The notes: a model not told the origin generated them from the letters alone. A stretch of DNA of 64,000 bases from an uncultured bacterium (GCA_902797965.1 CADBUY010000002.1:1-64000), one strand, 5' to 3'. Positions 24,607-33,903 are shown, numbered from the stretch's first letter. Translations and numbers: made by a program.

Positions 24607-24647
24607 AAGTTCGGACAGAGGTTACTCTCTCTGTCCGAACTTTTTTG
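24607..24647 (+). terminator. Intrinsic terminator of gatA
   Basis: AGTTCGGACAGAG and CTCTGTCCGAACT form a 13-bp perfect stem followed by TTTTTTG. Confidence 0.95.
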
Positions 24648-24681
24648 TAGCAAATTTTATTTTTATGAGTTTTTTGTTATT

Positions 24682-25173
24682 ATGATTTATTCAATAAAAC
24701 AACATAAAGAGATTCCTGTAAATGTTCAAAAAGATGTATATAAAACATTTACCAGATATATAGTTAAAGATAAAGCAAATTCTTCTCAAAATATAGGATA
24801 TGTTGATTTAAAAGATTCAAAAAATGGTGCTATGGTCTTGTATATTGAAAATCAGCAACCTAAATCATACAAACAATTCGGTAAAATTGCAGACCAGATA
24901 GAACTGGAACATTGCCTAAATCGAGGAATAGAAAAGCCTTATATTCAATCAGAAGCTGCATCAGGAACACTATTGCAACATTTTAAGCGCGGCAAACGGT
25001 ACACTGATGAGAGTATTAATATATATTTAAGTTATCTTTGTGAAACATTGCAAAAAGGAGAACGTGTTTATACAAGCTTTTTAAGGAGTCAAAAAATGTA
25101 TATGCCAATAAACATGATTAATGAACTTAAAGAAAAAATAAAATCAAATCCGCTTTTAAAAGGAATAAAATAA
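24682..25173 (+). CDS. Lineage-specific protein, possibly acetyltransferase-like
   Basis: A 163-residue soluble protein. The first half has strands and GYVDLKDSKNGAMVLYIENQQPKSYKQFGKIADQIELEHC (47-87), which loosely recalls the core of GNAT folds; the second half is helical and basic (LLQHFKRGKRYTDESINIYLSYL) and ends MPINMINELKEKIKSNPLLKG. I believe related proteins occur as paralogues in this lineage, but I know no function. No clear ribosome site; it lies just after the gatA terminator and converges with the wHTH gene. Confidence 0.6.
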   Translation: MIYSIKQHKEIPVNVQKDVYKTFTRYIVKDKANSSQNIGYVDLKDSKNGAMVLYIENQQPKSYKQFGKIADQIELEHCLNRGIEKPYIQSEAASGTLLQHFKRGKRYTDESINIYLSYLCETLQKGERVYTSFLRSQKMYMPINMINELKEKIKSNPLLKGIK

Positions 25174-25491
25174 TTAGTAAGTGAAATATTTATCAAAATC
25201 TACGTCTTCAAAATTGCAAAGAAGATGAAATATATCGTCATCGTCATCAAGACGTTGGAAGTTATAATCATCAAAAAGCCAATATTTGGGATTTATACCT
25301 TTAACTCTTACAATATCCTTTTCTTTTAAAATATTAAGTTTCTTTTTAACTGTTTCTACAGGAAGATTAACAAGTTTAGCCAGCTCAACAGCAGTAATGC
25401 CGTTTTCATTACTGTATTTTTCAGGAGTAAGAAACATAAGTTCCAGCCCTACCATCTTTAAACAAATATCTTCTTCCAAATCATTAGCCAT
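25174..25491 (-). CDS. Small winged-helix DNA-binding protein
   Basis: A 105-residue protein. Residues 15-75 form a winged helix: a first helix, NGITAVELAKLVNLPVETVKKKLNILKEKDIVRVKG (the helix-turn-helix and recognition helix), then a wing with KYWLFDDYNFQRL. The C-terminus is acidic, with a DDDDD run. It looks like an MarR/ArsR-type regulator without metal ligands. A TATAAT box (25498-25503) lies exactly six bases before the ATG, so its mRNA is probably leaderless. The divergent gene at 25557 starts 65 bases away and shows the same design. Confidence 0.72.
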   Translation of the reverse strand: MANDLEEDICLKMVGLELMFLTPEKYSNENGITAVELAKLVNLPVETVKKKLNILKEKDIVRVKGINPKYWLFDDYNFQRLDDDDDIFHLLCNFEDVDFDKYFTY

Positions 25492-25556
25492 ACTTATATT
25501 ATAACTCGTTGTTTATATTTATGGAAGATTAAGCATTTTTTTGATACTATTTTTTT

Positions 25557-26303
25557 ATGAAAATAGGTTTTTGGGGATATCCTCCACCAGAGATAATTGA
25601 AGAAACAAAAGCAAAATATCCAAATGCGGAATGGATTGATTTGGATATTGATTTTAATTACCCAAGAGCAAGTTTGCTTCCTGATGCTTGCTGCAAAATC
25701 ATAAGAAATATTATTGATAACGCTCTGTTTATTAAACCAGATTTAATACTCGCACCAATTGGCAAAGACAAGTGTGATAGCGGCTGGTTCGCTTCTAAAA
25801 TTTTAAAAGATCAAGGTTTTAATGTTATACAAACTAAGTTTGAAGAACTTAATGACAAACGTGAAATCATAATTTGTAAAAGTAATTTACCGCTAATAGA
25901 TAAAGTTTCTATAATTACTGCAAATATTATAAACCCAATTATTGAAACTTATCATCAAACAATCGTGCCTGAAAAAGAAAAAAACACTTCTTCAAATCCT
26001 CAATTTACCCCCGGTTTTTGGGGAGTTCCGCCAAATGATTTGAGTATACTTAAACTATTTCCTGACACTACCCATGTTTACGGATGGATAAGATGCGTTG
26101 AAGCAGGTACTCCTGCTGACATTGATTTAGAGATGTACGTTAATCCCGATGTGCCAACTGTATTTTATGCTCAGGCTTTCTGCGCAAAATCACAACTTGC
26201 AAAATATCTGGCAAACAAATATAACGGACTTTATATCGATATCAACGATTATGCAACAACATCAGTTAAAGCTAAAATTGAAGCGTTTTTAAGGTTGAAT
26301 TAA
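25557..26303 (+). CDS. Unknown protein with a repeated FWG-x-PP motif
   Basis: A 248-residue soluble protein I do not recognise. It starts MKIGFWGYPPPEIIEETKAKYPNAEWIDLD and near residue 152 repeats the pattern as PGFWGVPPNDLSILKLFPDTTHVYGW, so it is built of two related halves, each like the first strand and loop of a Rossmann or flavodoxin-like fold. The second half has three cysteines. TACTAT (25545-25550) lies exactly six bases before the ATG with no ribosome site. Its stop overlaps the stop of the convergent pyrG (TTAA). Confidence 0.6.
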   Translation: MKIGFWGYPPPEIIEETKAKYPNAEWIDLDIDFNYPRASLLPDACCKIIRNIIDNALFIKPDLILAPIGKDKCDSGWFASKILKDQGFNVIQTKFEELNDKREIIICKSNLPLIDKVSIITANIINPIIETYHQTIVPEKEKNTSSNPQFTPGFWGVPPNDLSILKLFPDTTHVYGWIRCVEAGTPADIDLEMYVNPDVPTVFYAQAFCAKSQLAKYLANKYNGLYIDINDYATTSVKAKIEAFLRLN

Positions 26304-27904
26304 ACCTTTTGATTTACAACTGCATCAATCAAGCCTTTAAACAACGGATGCGGTCTTTCCGGTCTAGATTTAAATTCAGGGTGGAACTGACATGCAACAA
26401 ACCAGTCAAGTTGCGGAAGTTCAACTATTTCAGAAAGCATTCCGTCTGGTGACATTCCCGAGAATACCAAACCTGCATTTTTTAATTGGTCGATGTAATC
26501 TGTATTAACTTCATATCTGTGTCTGTGACGTTCGGATATTTTTGTTGAAGCATAAACTTCATACGCTCTTGTTCCTTTTTTTACATGACAGTCATAAGCA
26601 CCAAGTCTCATCGTGGCTCCATAACCTTTAACATTCTTTTGCTCTAGCATCAAATCGATTACAGGGTTTTGAGCATTTTCATCAAATTCTGTTGAATTTG
26701 CTCCAGCAATTTTAGCAACATTTCTTGCGTATTCTATTACCGCGCATTGCATACCTAAACAAATTCCCAAGAACGGAACATTGTTTTCTCTTACGTATCT
26801 GATTACATTAAGTTTTCCCTCAATGCCTCTTACGCCAAATCCCCCCGGTACAATAACACCGTCAACATCCTGCATAAATTCTTTACAGTTATCATAATCA
26901 ATGCAATCTTCCGAATTTATCCATTTTATCTCGGTTTTAACTTCATTTGCATACCCCGCATGTTTAATTGATTCAACTACAGAGATATAGGCATCTGAAA
27001 GTTTGGTATACTTGCCTGCTATTGCAATCTTAATTGTAGATTTCGGATGATTAATTCTTTCAACCAAATTTGTCCAAGCCGTTAAATCAGCTTTTTGTTC
27101 TGATGTCTGAAGAAGCTTAAGAACGACATTTGCAAAGTTTTGCTCTTCCAAAGCCAGTGGAACTTCGTAAATACTCTTCATATCACGACATTCAATAACT
27201 GCTTCTTTAGCGACTGAACAAAATAATGCCAATTTTTCTTTTTCAGTTTTTGGTATGGCTTTAGAAGTACGGCAGACTAAAATTTCAGGCTGTAAACCAT
27301 AGCTTCTTAAAACTGAAACACTATGTTGAGAAGGTTTTGTTTTAAGTTCCCCTGAAGTCTGTAAATATGGAAGCAAAGTACAGTGAATATTTATAGCATT
27401 CCCAATGCCTTGCTCTGTCTTAAATTGTCTTATAGCTTCAATGAATGGTAACCCCTCAATGTCACCAATCGTACCACCAATTTCGATAATCTGGAAATCG
27501 GGTTTAAATTGTTTTTGAGCTTTTACAATTCTTGATTTTATCTCATTTGTAATATGCGGAATAACCTGAACTGTAGCGCCAAGGTAGTCGCCTCGTCTTT
27601 CTTTATTTATAACAGTCTGATAAACGCTTCCTGAAGTTACACTGCTAAGTTGTGAAAAGTTTGAATCAATAAATCTTTCATAGTGACCTAAGTCTAAATC
27701 TGTTTCCGCACCATCATCAGTTACAAAAACTTCACCATGTTGGAACGGACTCATTGTTCCCGGGTCAACGTTTATATAAGGATCAAACTTCTGTATAGCT
27801 ACAGAAAAGCCTCTTGCTCTTAATAGTTTCCCAAGAGACGCACCAATAATACCTTTACCTAAGGAACTTACAACACCACCTGTTATAAAAATATATTTTG
27901 TCAT
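26300..27904 (-). CDS. pyrG: CTP synthase
   Basis: A 534-residue two-domain enzyme making CTP from UTP, ATP and glutamine. The synthase domain begins TKYIFITGGVVSSLGKGI and has QKFDPYINVDPGTMSPFQHGEVFVT; the glutaminase domain has PGGFGVRG and the nucleophile Cys in FLGICLGMQCAVIEYARN, and the catalytic HPE in CQFHPEFKSRP. Length and order are standard. GGAG lies upstream of the ATG. Monocistronic by context. Confidence 0.98.
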   Translation of the reverse strand: MTKYIFITGGVVSSLGKGIIGASLGKLLRARGFSVAIQKFDPYINVDPGTMSPFQHGEVFVTDDGAETDLDLGHYERFIDSNFSQLSSVTSGSVYQTVINKERRGDYLGATVQVIPHITNEIKSRIVKAQKQFKPDFQIIEIGGTIGDIEGLPFIEAIRQFKTEQGIGNAINIHCTLLPYLQTSGELKTKPSQHSVSVLRSYGLQPEILVCRTSKAIPKTEKEKLALFCSVAKEAVIECRDMKSIYEVPLALEEQNFANVVLKLLQTSEQKADLTAWTNLVERINHPKSTIKIAIAGKYTKLSDAYISVVESIKHAGYANEVKTEIKWINSEDCIDYDNCKEFMQDVDGVIVPGGFGVRGIEGKLNVIRYVRENNVPFLGICLGMQCAVIEYARNVAKIAGANSTEFDENAQNPVIDLMLEQKNVKGYGATMRLGAYDCHVKKGTRAYEVYASTKISERHRHRYEVNTDYIDQLKNAGLVFSGMSPDGMLSEIVELPQLDWFVACQFHPEFKSRPERPHPLFKGLIDAVVNQKV

Positions 27905-28005
27905 AGAAGAATCTCCATATACACAACTTTACCCGTATCCGAGCCAGCATCAAAACGAATAGACGGAAATATTTACAGTTTTATCCCAGAACTTTACCAC
28001 TATCA

Positions 28006-28287
28006 CTAATTAATTTTAGGTACTCTAAAGAAACCGTTTTCTTCATCCGGAGCATTCTTCATAAGTTCTTCTTTTGTTTGTTCGTAATAAACTTTATCTT
28101 CTCTCATTACGTTTACAAAATCAATCGCATGAGCCATTGGTTCAATATTTGAAGTGTCAACTTCATTCATTGCGTCAACATGCTTCAAAACATCACCTAA
28201 TTGTTTTGTAAATTTTTCTTTTTCTTCTTCTGTTAATTCCAAACGTGCCAATTTTGCAACGTGTTCTACATCTTTTATTGTTATCAT
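28006..28287 (-). CDS. gatC: Glutamyl-tRNA(Gln)/aspartyl-tRNA(Asn) amidotransferase subunit C
   Basis: A 93-residue GatC: KDVEHVAKLARLELTEEEKEKFTKQLGDVLKHVDAMNEVDTSNIEPMAHAI is the family core. It stabilises GatA in the GatCAB complex. It is separated from gatA and shares its strand with pyrG, 101 bases upstream of that gene's start, so the two may be cotranscribed. Confidence 0.95.
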   Translation of the reverse strand: MITIKDVEHVAKLARLELTEEEKEKFTKQLGDVLKHVDAMNEVDTSNIEPMAHAIDFVNVMREDKVYYEQTKEELMKNAPDEENGFFRVPKIN

Positions 28288-28340
28288 AATATCCTATACT
28301 CCAATAGAACTATGGTAACATAAAAATAGCAAAAATTATA

Positions 28341-28487
28341 CTATACATCCATAACAAACATTAAAAGAGATTCTCTGCTCTTTTGGCTTGTAAAATTTGA
28401 AACCAAATCATATCTAAGCCTATGAATTTTTTCTTCAAGAGTTTTTGATTCGTTTACTTCTTGTTTTTTGTCAATATTTGTTTGCAT
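28341..28487 (-). CDS. Small 48-residue protein at the end of the 29963-28341 operon
   Basis: A short frame of 49 codons including the stop follows the 255-residue protein gene by 25 bases on the same strand. It has AGAGGAT just before its ATG and reads as a charged helix (KTLEEKIHRLRYDLVSNFTSQKSRESL) ending MFVMDV. Nothing similar is known to me. Evidence is the ribosome site, the position in the operon and the absence of any other use for these bases; no homology can be offered. Confidence 0.5.
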   Translation of the reverse strand: MQTNIDKKQEVNESKTLEEKIHRLRYDLVSNFTSQKSRESLLMFVMDV

Positions 28488-28512
28488 TTTATCCTCTTCT
28501 CTTTTCTCTCGA

Positions 28513-29280
28513 TTATGATGCTATTCCAATATATTCTTGCCTTAAAACAGTTCCGTTATCACAGAATTCAATATCAACAAGCAACGGAGAGTCATTATCT
28601 CTGTCCTGCATTCTTACAAATTTTGCCGTATCCTGCTGCCATTTGTAAAATTTACAATGAAAATCCATAAAATATCCGGTTTCAATCGGTGTTGACAAAA
28701 AGTTCTTTAATGAGGCAACCATATCCCTTGAATTACCGCTGTATCCGGAATATTTATATTTTTTCTTATATTCTCTTTTTAAACCGATTAATTCAGCGGC
28801 ATAATGTTTATTTTTAATAACATTATCATTATTATCCAAAACCTGAACTGATAAAACATTGCCATTTTTATCAAATGACTTTAATACCTTTAAAGAATGC
28901 TCATTTTTCTTTTCTTCCAGTATATAGCTACCATCAGCTTTTACATTTTTTATTGTTCTGTCATAAATAAAATTACCGTTTACAACTCTGTAGTAGTTGC
29001 CGTTTTTATCACATTTGATATCAGGATTTGAAGTATCTGCATATTTAACTTCATCAATTTTGGATTGAGATGTTTGCATTATCTGATTAAGCATATAATA
29101 TTTTAACAGCAGATTAATATCCAAATCCTGTGATTTATTTTGTTTAGCATTTAGCATACTAAACAAATCATCTTCTTTTTGTAAAGAATTTCTTAAATCA
29201 TTCTGTAAATCTGATATAAAATCATTTTTATAATCAGCATTCATTTTTGCGTTCAACATTTTGAAATAACTGTTCGCCAT
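28513..29280 (-). CDS. Lineage-specific protein of unknown function
   Basis: A 255-residue soluble protein. The N-terminal 75 residues are helical with a repeated MLNAK pattern (twice) and Leu/Asn-rich heptads; the middle (95-155) is a run of short strands with the repeated DKNGN turn (CDKNGNYYRVVNGNF, FDKNGNVLSVQVLDNNDN), like MORN or YD-type hairpins; the end is aromatic. No signal peptide. The start at 29280 is chosen because the promoter at 29319-29349 lies over the longer frame; AGAGGAAAG precedes it. Second gene of a three-gene cluster. Confidence 0.6.
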   Translation of the reverse strand: MANSYFKMLNAKMNADYKNDFISDLQNDLRNSLQKEDDLFSMLNAKQNKSQDLDINLLLKYYMLNQIMQTSQSKIDEVKYADTSNPDIKCDKNGNYYRVVNGNFIYDRTIKNVKADGSYILEEKKNEHSLKVLKSFDKNGNVLSVQVLDNNDNVIKNKHYAAELIGLKREYKKKYKYSGYSGNSRDMVASLKNFLSTPIETGYFMDFHCKFYKWQQDTAKFVRMQDRDNDSPLLVDIEFCDNGTVLRQEYIGIAS

Positions 29281-29318
29281 ACTATTATTTATACTTTCCT
29301 CTTTTATATCCTCTGTAT

Positions 29319-29349
29319 ATATAAAGTATATTAGCAAGCCGAAATTGCC
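29319..29349 (-). promoter_or_regulatory. Recurrent promoter, GGCAATTTC-N13/14-ACTTTATAT class
   Basis: Minus strand: GGCAATTTC, spacer of 14 after CAATTT, ACTTTATATATAC. It is one of the best copies. It fixes the start of the 255-residue protein, since the longer frame would begin upstream of the promoter. Confidence 0.72.
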
Positions 29350-29387
29350 AAATTTATTTTATTTGTAAAGTTTTGTTAAGATAAATT

Positions 29388-29963
29388 TTATTGTGCGTGT
29401 TTTTTTGCAGCTCTATTTGTAAAATAGTCAGTAATTTTACCCATTATGAAGCCTCCTAAAGCTCCTGCGGCAGTAGTTATTGTTACAACTAAAGCACCTG
29501 CTCCTGTTGTTACAAACTTATCTTTTCCTCTCGCAGCACCAAGAAGAGCCCAAACAACACCAGGGAAAAATCCTGCAAGCGCACCGCTTAGAGCACCAAT
29601 AATAGTACCATATTTTCCGCCGTCTTTTGATTTATAATACGGTTTATTATCATCAGTTAAATCAATATCATCTCTTGTAGCAAGTGCATTTCTTAGTCCT
29701 ACCTGTCTTATATAATCTGCTGCTTCTGCTGCATGTTTATTACGCTTATGATCAATATATGCACCTATTAAACAATCAATTCCAAGTCCAGCCAATGCTA
29801 CAGCTTTTGACTCCCCGGGTAAAAAACTTGATAACACACCAAGAGCACCGCAAGTTCCGTATGTTTTTAGCCCATTATTTGTTTTGTAATACGGAGTACC
29901 ATTATCCGTCAATACCATACTACCTTTAAAACTTTGATTTACAGAACATGTATTTAGTTGCAT
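29388..29963 (-). CDS. Glycine-rich hydrophobic membrane protein with SFKG leader
   Basis: A 191-residue protein. It starts MQLNTCSVNQSFKGS, then has two copies of a unit: PYYKTNNGLKTYGTCGALGVLSSFLPG (residues about 22-49) and PYYKSKDGGKYGTIIGALSGALAGFFPG (about 107-134), each a polar YYK turn followed by a Gly/Ala-rich hydrophobic segment. A further hydrophobic stretch lies near 150-175. No classical signal peptide. The shape recalls glycine-zipper membrane proteins or pore-forming translocators, which is only a resemblance. The start at 29963 is preferred to an upstream GTG because GTGAGG lies 6 bases before it. Confidence 0.6.
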   Translation of the reverse strand: MQLNTCSVNQSFKGSMVLTDNGTPYYKTNNGLKTYGTCGALGVLSSFLPGESKAVALAGLGIDCLIGAYIDHKRNKHAAEAADYIRQVGLRNALATRDDIDLTDDNKPYYKSKDGGKYGTIIGALSGALAGFFPGVVWALLGAARGKDKFVTTGAGALVVTITTAAGALGGFIMGKITDYFTNRAAKKHAQ

Positions 29964-29994
29964 AAAATGCCTCACACATTTTTACCTTCCATAG

Positions 29995-30024
29995 ATATAA
30001 AGTAAGATAAAATAATAAATTGCC
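29995..30024 (-). promoter_or_regulatory. Recurrent promoter, GGCAATTTC-N13/14-ACTTTATAT class
   Basis: Minus strand: GGCAATTT, spacer of 13, ACTTTATATCTATGGAAGG. It lies 32 bases before the ATG of the SFKG-leader membrane protein. The GAAGG after the box resembles the TAAGG in the 5155 and 8369 copies. Confidence 0.68.
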
Positions 30025-30065
30025 TGTTTTAAAGTTTTAATTTAACAAATTGTTACAATTAGAGT

Positions 30066-30152
30066 GTGCGGAAAAAGTCGAAAAATGACAATTTTTCGAA
30101 CTTTTTCAAACACGACCTAAAGTGTGTGAAATGCGGGTCGTGTGCGGGATAG
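30066..30152. terminator. Two hairpins downstream of mtaB
   Basis: AAAAAGT-CGAAAAAT and ATTTTTCG-A-ACTTTTT (30071-30106) form a long stem with one bulge, and ACGACC/GGTCGT (about 30110-30139) a second. The first has a T-run on the minus strand and can end the mtaB transcript; the whole block separates mtaB from the operon at 29963. Confidence 0.6.
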
Positions 30153-30165
30153 CATTGAAACCGTT

Positions 30166-31476
30166 CTATGGAGCTTGCGAGAAAAATTTTAATTTTTCCG
30201 CAAGCTCATTATTGAATTTCAGCATATCCGGGGTTAAAACTACAGTTTGTAATGAGTTAAAATCACCTTTTTCAAGAAGAACATTCAGGTAGTTTCTTGT
30301 TACACCTTTATATTTGCCTGTTTTTTTATCAAGTTTCTTCTCAATAAGAACTTCCTGAGTTGAACCGATATTACTATTCACAAATTCAGTATATTTATCT
30401 TTTGAAATTTGTTTAAGAACATTTGCACGCTCATCCTTGATTTTGTCAGACAAATGACCATCCATTTTTTCTGCAGCTGTTCCTTGTCTGATTGAATAAG
30501 GAAAAACATGTATTTGGGAAAGTTTTGATTTTTTTAGATTTTCTACTGTTATATTAAAATCATCTTCCGTTTCACCAACAAAACCTGCAATAATATCGCT
30601 TCCCAAAAACGGTTTATCAAATCTGGAAACTATATCTTCTATTTGGTCTAAATAGTATTCAACCGTATAATGCCTATTCATTTTTTTTAGAGTTGAATTA
30701 CATGCAGATTGCAAAGATAAATGGAAATGAGGGCAGAATTTTTCACTCACTTGAAGAAAATCCAAAAGCTCTTTTGTAATCTCATGCGGATTAAGAGAAC
30801 CAAGGCGGTATCTGTGAATATTAGTTTTAACTTCAATCTGCTTTAATAAATCAAGTAGGCTGGAGCTTGCTCCGGCAATTTTTAAATCTTTGCCCCATAA
30901 ACCTATGTGTATACCTGTTAAAACAACTTCTTTATACCCGTTTTCAGCATAACGGTTAATCTCGTTTATTATAAAATCAGGTTTTGCACTTCTTGACTTT
31001 CCTCTGCCAAACGGAATTATGCAGTATGAACATCTGTTGTCACATCCGTCTTGAATTTTTAAGCTAATACGAGTTTTTGTTGTATCGTTCAAGATAACAG
31101 GACAAAATTCTGTTTCAACCATAAGATTTTTAACCACATAATTTTGGTTATTATCTAAATATTCTGCAAGTTTAAATTTGTCTTCATTACCAAAAACATA
31201 ATCTATGAATTCTTCTTCAAGTAATTTATCACTTTCAATTTGAGCAATACACCCTGTTAGAATGGTTTTCAATCCTAACGAATGGGCATGGCGAAGAAGA
31301 TACATAGCTTCATTATCACTTTTATGCGTTACAGAGCAAGAGTTTAAGATATAATAATCTGCATCTTCAAGTTTTTGGACTTGCTCATATCCTGCTTCCA
31401 CCAATTTTTCGGTAACAATTTGCCCTTCAAACTGGTTTGATTTACACCCCATAGATTTAAGATAAAATTTTTTCAT
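30166..31476 (-). CDS. mtaB: tRNA (N6-threonylcarbamoyladenosine(37)-C2)-methylthiotransferase
   Basis: A 436-residue radical SAM methylthiotransferase. The N-terminal UPF0004 domain has cluster cysteines in MGCKSNQFEG, ILNSCSVTHKSD and LTGCIAQIE; the radical SAM motif is CDNRCSYCIIPFGRGKSRS; a TRAM-like tail follows. The GCKSNQ start and FGRGKSRS point to MtaB (ms2t6A37) rather than MiaB. It pairs functionally with tcdA in this window, which cyclises the same t6A37. TAAGAT (31483-31488) lies exactly six bases before the ATG, with no ribosome site: probable leaderless mRNA. Confidence 0.92.
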   Translation of the reverse strand: MKKFYLKSMGCKSNQFEGQIVTEKLVEAGYEQVQKLEDADYYILNSCSVTHKSDNEAMYLLRHAHSLGLKTILTGCIAQIESDKLLEEEFIDYVFGNEDKFKLAEYLDNNQNYVVKNLMVETEFCPVILNDTTKTRISLKIQDGCDNRCSYCIIPFGRGKSRSAKPDFIINEINRYAENGYKEVVLTGIHIGLWGKDLKIAGASSSLLDLLKQIEVKTNIHRYRLGSLNPHEITKELLDFLQVSEKFCPHFHLSLQSACNSTLKKMNRHYTVEYYLDQIEDIVSRFDKPFLGSDIIAGFVGETEDDFNITVENLKKSKLSQIHVFPYSIRQGTAAEKMDGHLSDKIKDERANVLKQISKDKYTEFVNSNIGSTQEVLIEKKLDKKTGKYKGVTRNYLNVLLEKGDFNSLQTVVLTPDMLKFNNELAEKLKFFSQAP

Positions 31477-31542
31477 ATATAAATCTTAACATAATAAAAG
31501 ATTCTTCGTACTATATTGCGAAGAACCTTTTATTTGTCATTT

Positions 31543-33834
31543 TTAGCCAATTCTCTTTAGAATAATGAAGCTATTTGGTGCAAGCGAAAGATGTTGATTT
31601 TCTCTTGTTATATCTGACCTATGACTATTTGTAAATCCCATTCCACCATATTTTTTGTCATCACTGGAGAAAATCTCTACCCACTTTGTTCCGTTATTCG
31701 GGAATCCATCATAACCATATTCATTATTGTGGAATCCCCAGCCAAAGTTTTTTATCACAAGAACTTCGGCTTCACCGTCTTTAATATGATGAATATGAAC
31801 ATTATGATTATTATCCTTATAGGTTGCAATAATTTTTCCGCTTTTTATTTCAGGATTATTATCAAGAACTGCGCGCAAATCTGTTGTATATGTCTGCATA
31901 TTCTTCTTTAAATCTTTAAACATTCCTTTCGGCGTAACTCTTCCTATAACAGAATCAGGTCTTGCAATTTCTTCAAGATAGTCGTACCCGTATTTTTGCA
32001 GTGCATTTTGCTCTATTGACGGATCTTCTGCTCTGTGTTTCTTTTCGTGAGAAAATTCTCTGAAGAACTTGAAATGAGATAAATCAGCAACGTCATCCCC
32101 TTGGAAAAACATTTTCGGTCCCGGAGTTGTATAGATTGTACCTAATATTAATCTTTGTTTTGCAATGGCAGTATTAAATGCATCCATTAAATTACCCTTA
32201 GATACATTCGTATGCAAACCAAATTCTTTTTCTTTTTCATTAAGTTCTTCATCTGTCATATTACCGAAATCTTTTGACACAACAAGTTCCGCGAGTTTTT
32301 GCGCAGCCTGAGCAGCTCTTTGCCCTTTATCCTGATCACCATTTCCGTTTATTTTGTTAAATAAATCTAAATGTGCTACCAAATACTTTGGAATAAATCT
32401 TGTACCGTCCCAATTTCCTATTTCATCATGACTGTACGCATAATGAACTCTGTAATGTGTTGTAGGCAAATACTGATCAATCTCATCGAGCAAGGTATTA
32501 TTTGGAGTAAGAGCCATTTTGCTTACTGCATCTTTATATTGAGAATCCCATTCACTATCAAATCCTATACTCCAAGGTACTACAGGCTGAAACCCTTTGC
32601 GATTATTTTCTATAGACGTATCTATAAAATTAACGTTATCGTCATGTGATATTTTATCATTGTTCCAATAACTTGTAATTGAATGACGTTTCTTTTGATG
32701 ATCTTCTGCTATTAAAAATACATCAGGATTATGATGATTTAACTCTATGACAATTTGTCTTAAAAGCCAATCAGATTCAGTATCACTCGTCAAATCAAAT
32801 CTGATACCGTCTACCTTAAATTCGTTTGCCCACCACAAAGCAGCATTGACCATCCAATCCCTTACATATTTACTATTTTCGCCCTCATAATTAGGTATAT
32901 CACCAAATTTTGCTGCTCGTTTCTTATATGGACCTGTTTTTGATAAATAGTTACCTTCCGGTCCTATATGATTTGGAACCATATCCATAATAACATTTAT
33001 ACCTTTTCCGTGAGCATAATCTACAAGTTCTTTTAATCCAACTGCACCGCCTAATTTTTCATTAACGGCAAATTTGTCAACACCATCGTATCCCCATTGT
33101 TTTGAAAACGTATTCTCAACAGGCATTATTTCTATTGCAGTTGCATTCTTATTCTTTGCAATTTTATCTATCTGAGACTTTGCACTTTGGAATGTACCAT
33201 CCAGAGTAAGAGTAGGAATGTTAACCTCGTTTATAATGAGGTTATCTAATCCTCTAAGCGCCGCTTCTGGGTCACGTTTTATTCTCCTTGGATCTTTTCC
33301 CTCTAACCAAGCAGTATTTTTCCATTCATAATTATCCGGATCATATACAGTACTCCAGCCATGAATATTTTCCTGTTTTTTTGAATAAGGATCTTTTACT
33401 GTGTTTAAAGTTCCATCCTTTTGAACTACAACAAATCTATATCCGTCACCGGGTTGGACATCAACATCATTAATCTCATATATGCCTTCTCCTTTATGCT
33501 CCATCGGAAACATTTTTGAATTTTCATCAAGAGGAGATATTGCGGCTATTGCAGCAGCAGTTGACATTGATGCAAGCTTTTCCGGTTCTTTTATATTAAC
33601 TTTATGATTCCACCAGTCTGAAATCTTTAATTTCGTATTCTTTGTTATCTCAAGAATAACTGCCTTTGCATCTGGAAATGAAAACAGCTTGAAGTTTGTC
33701 AGATTTTTTTCTTTTTTAAAATTGGCACCCCAACTCTTATGTATAGCAGGTTCCCAACCAAAAACAAGCTGGTTTCGATTTGATTTATTCAATGAATTAA
33801 ATCTGTAATCACTTCCTATACTCTGAATTTTCAT
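31543..33834 (-). CDS. GH13 alpha-glucan branching enzyme-like protein with lineage-specific leader
   Basis: A 763-residue GH13 enzyme. After a 45-residue leader (MKIQSIGSDY at the tip, VFGWEPA near 27) come a CBM48-like domain (about 55-160), then the catalytic barrel: DMVPNHIG, VDGIRFDLTSD with the nucleophile Asp, FLIAEDH with the acid Glu, and YSHDEIGN. The C-terminal sheet (VLVIKNFGWGFHNNEYG, FSSDDKKYGGMGF) is as in GlgB. It should form alpha-1,6 branches in glycogen. The leader's first ten residues nearly match those of the glycogen-synthase-like protein at 52599. Start at 33834: AGGAG precedes, 8 bases away. Confidence 0.85.
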   Translation of the reverse strand: MKIQSIGSDYRFNSLNKSNRNQLVFGWEPAIHKSWGANFKKEKNLTNFKLFSFPDAKAVILEITKNTKLKISDWWNHKVNIKEPEKLASMSTAAAIAAISPLDENSKMFPMEHKGEGIYEINDVDVQPGDGYRFVVVQKDGTLNTVKDPYSKKQENIHGWSTVYDPDNYEWKNTAWLEGKDPRRIKRDPEAALRGLDNLIINEVNIPTLTLDGTFQSAKSQIDKIAKNKNATAIEIMPVENTFSKQWGYDGVDKFAVNEKLGGAVGLKELVDYAHGKGINVIMDMVPNHIGPEGNYLSKTGPYKKRAAKFGDIPNYEGENSKYVRDWMVNAALWWANEFKVDGIRFDLTSDTESDWLLRQIVIELNHHNPDVFLIAEDHQKKRHSITSYWNNDKISHDDNVNFIDTSIENNRKGFQPVVPWSIGFDSEWDSQYKDAVSKMALTPNNTLLDEIDQYLPTTHYRVHYAYSHDEIGNWDGTRFIPKYLVAHLDLFNKINGNGDQDKGQRAAQAAQKLAELVVSKDFGNMTDEELNEKEKEFGLHTNVSKGNLMDAFNTAIAKQRLILGTIYTTPGPKMFFQGDDVADLSHFKFFREFSHEKKHRAEDPSIEQNALQKYGYDYLEEIARPDSVIGRVTPKGMFKDLKKNMQTYTTDLRAVLDNNPEIKSGKIIATYKDNNHNVHIHHIKDGEAEVLVIKNFGWGFHNNEYGYDGFPNNGTKWVEIFSSDDKKYGGMGFTNSHRSDITRENQHLSLAPNSFIILKRIG

Positions 33835-33903
33835 AATACACACTCCTACTTTTATCGAAACTTCTAATTTATTTTTTTTTGCTAGCTCTTTAGAACTATA
33901 TTA

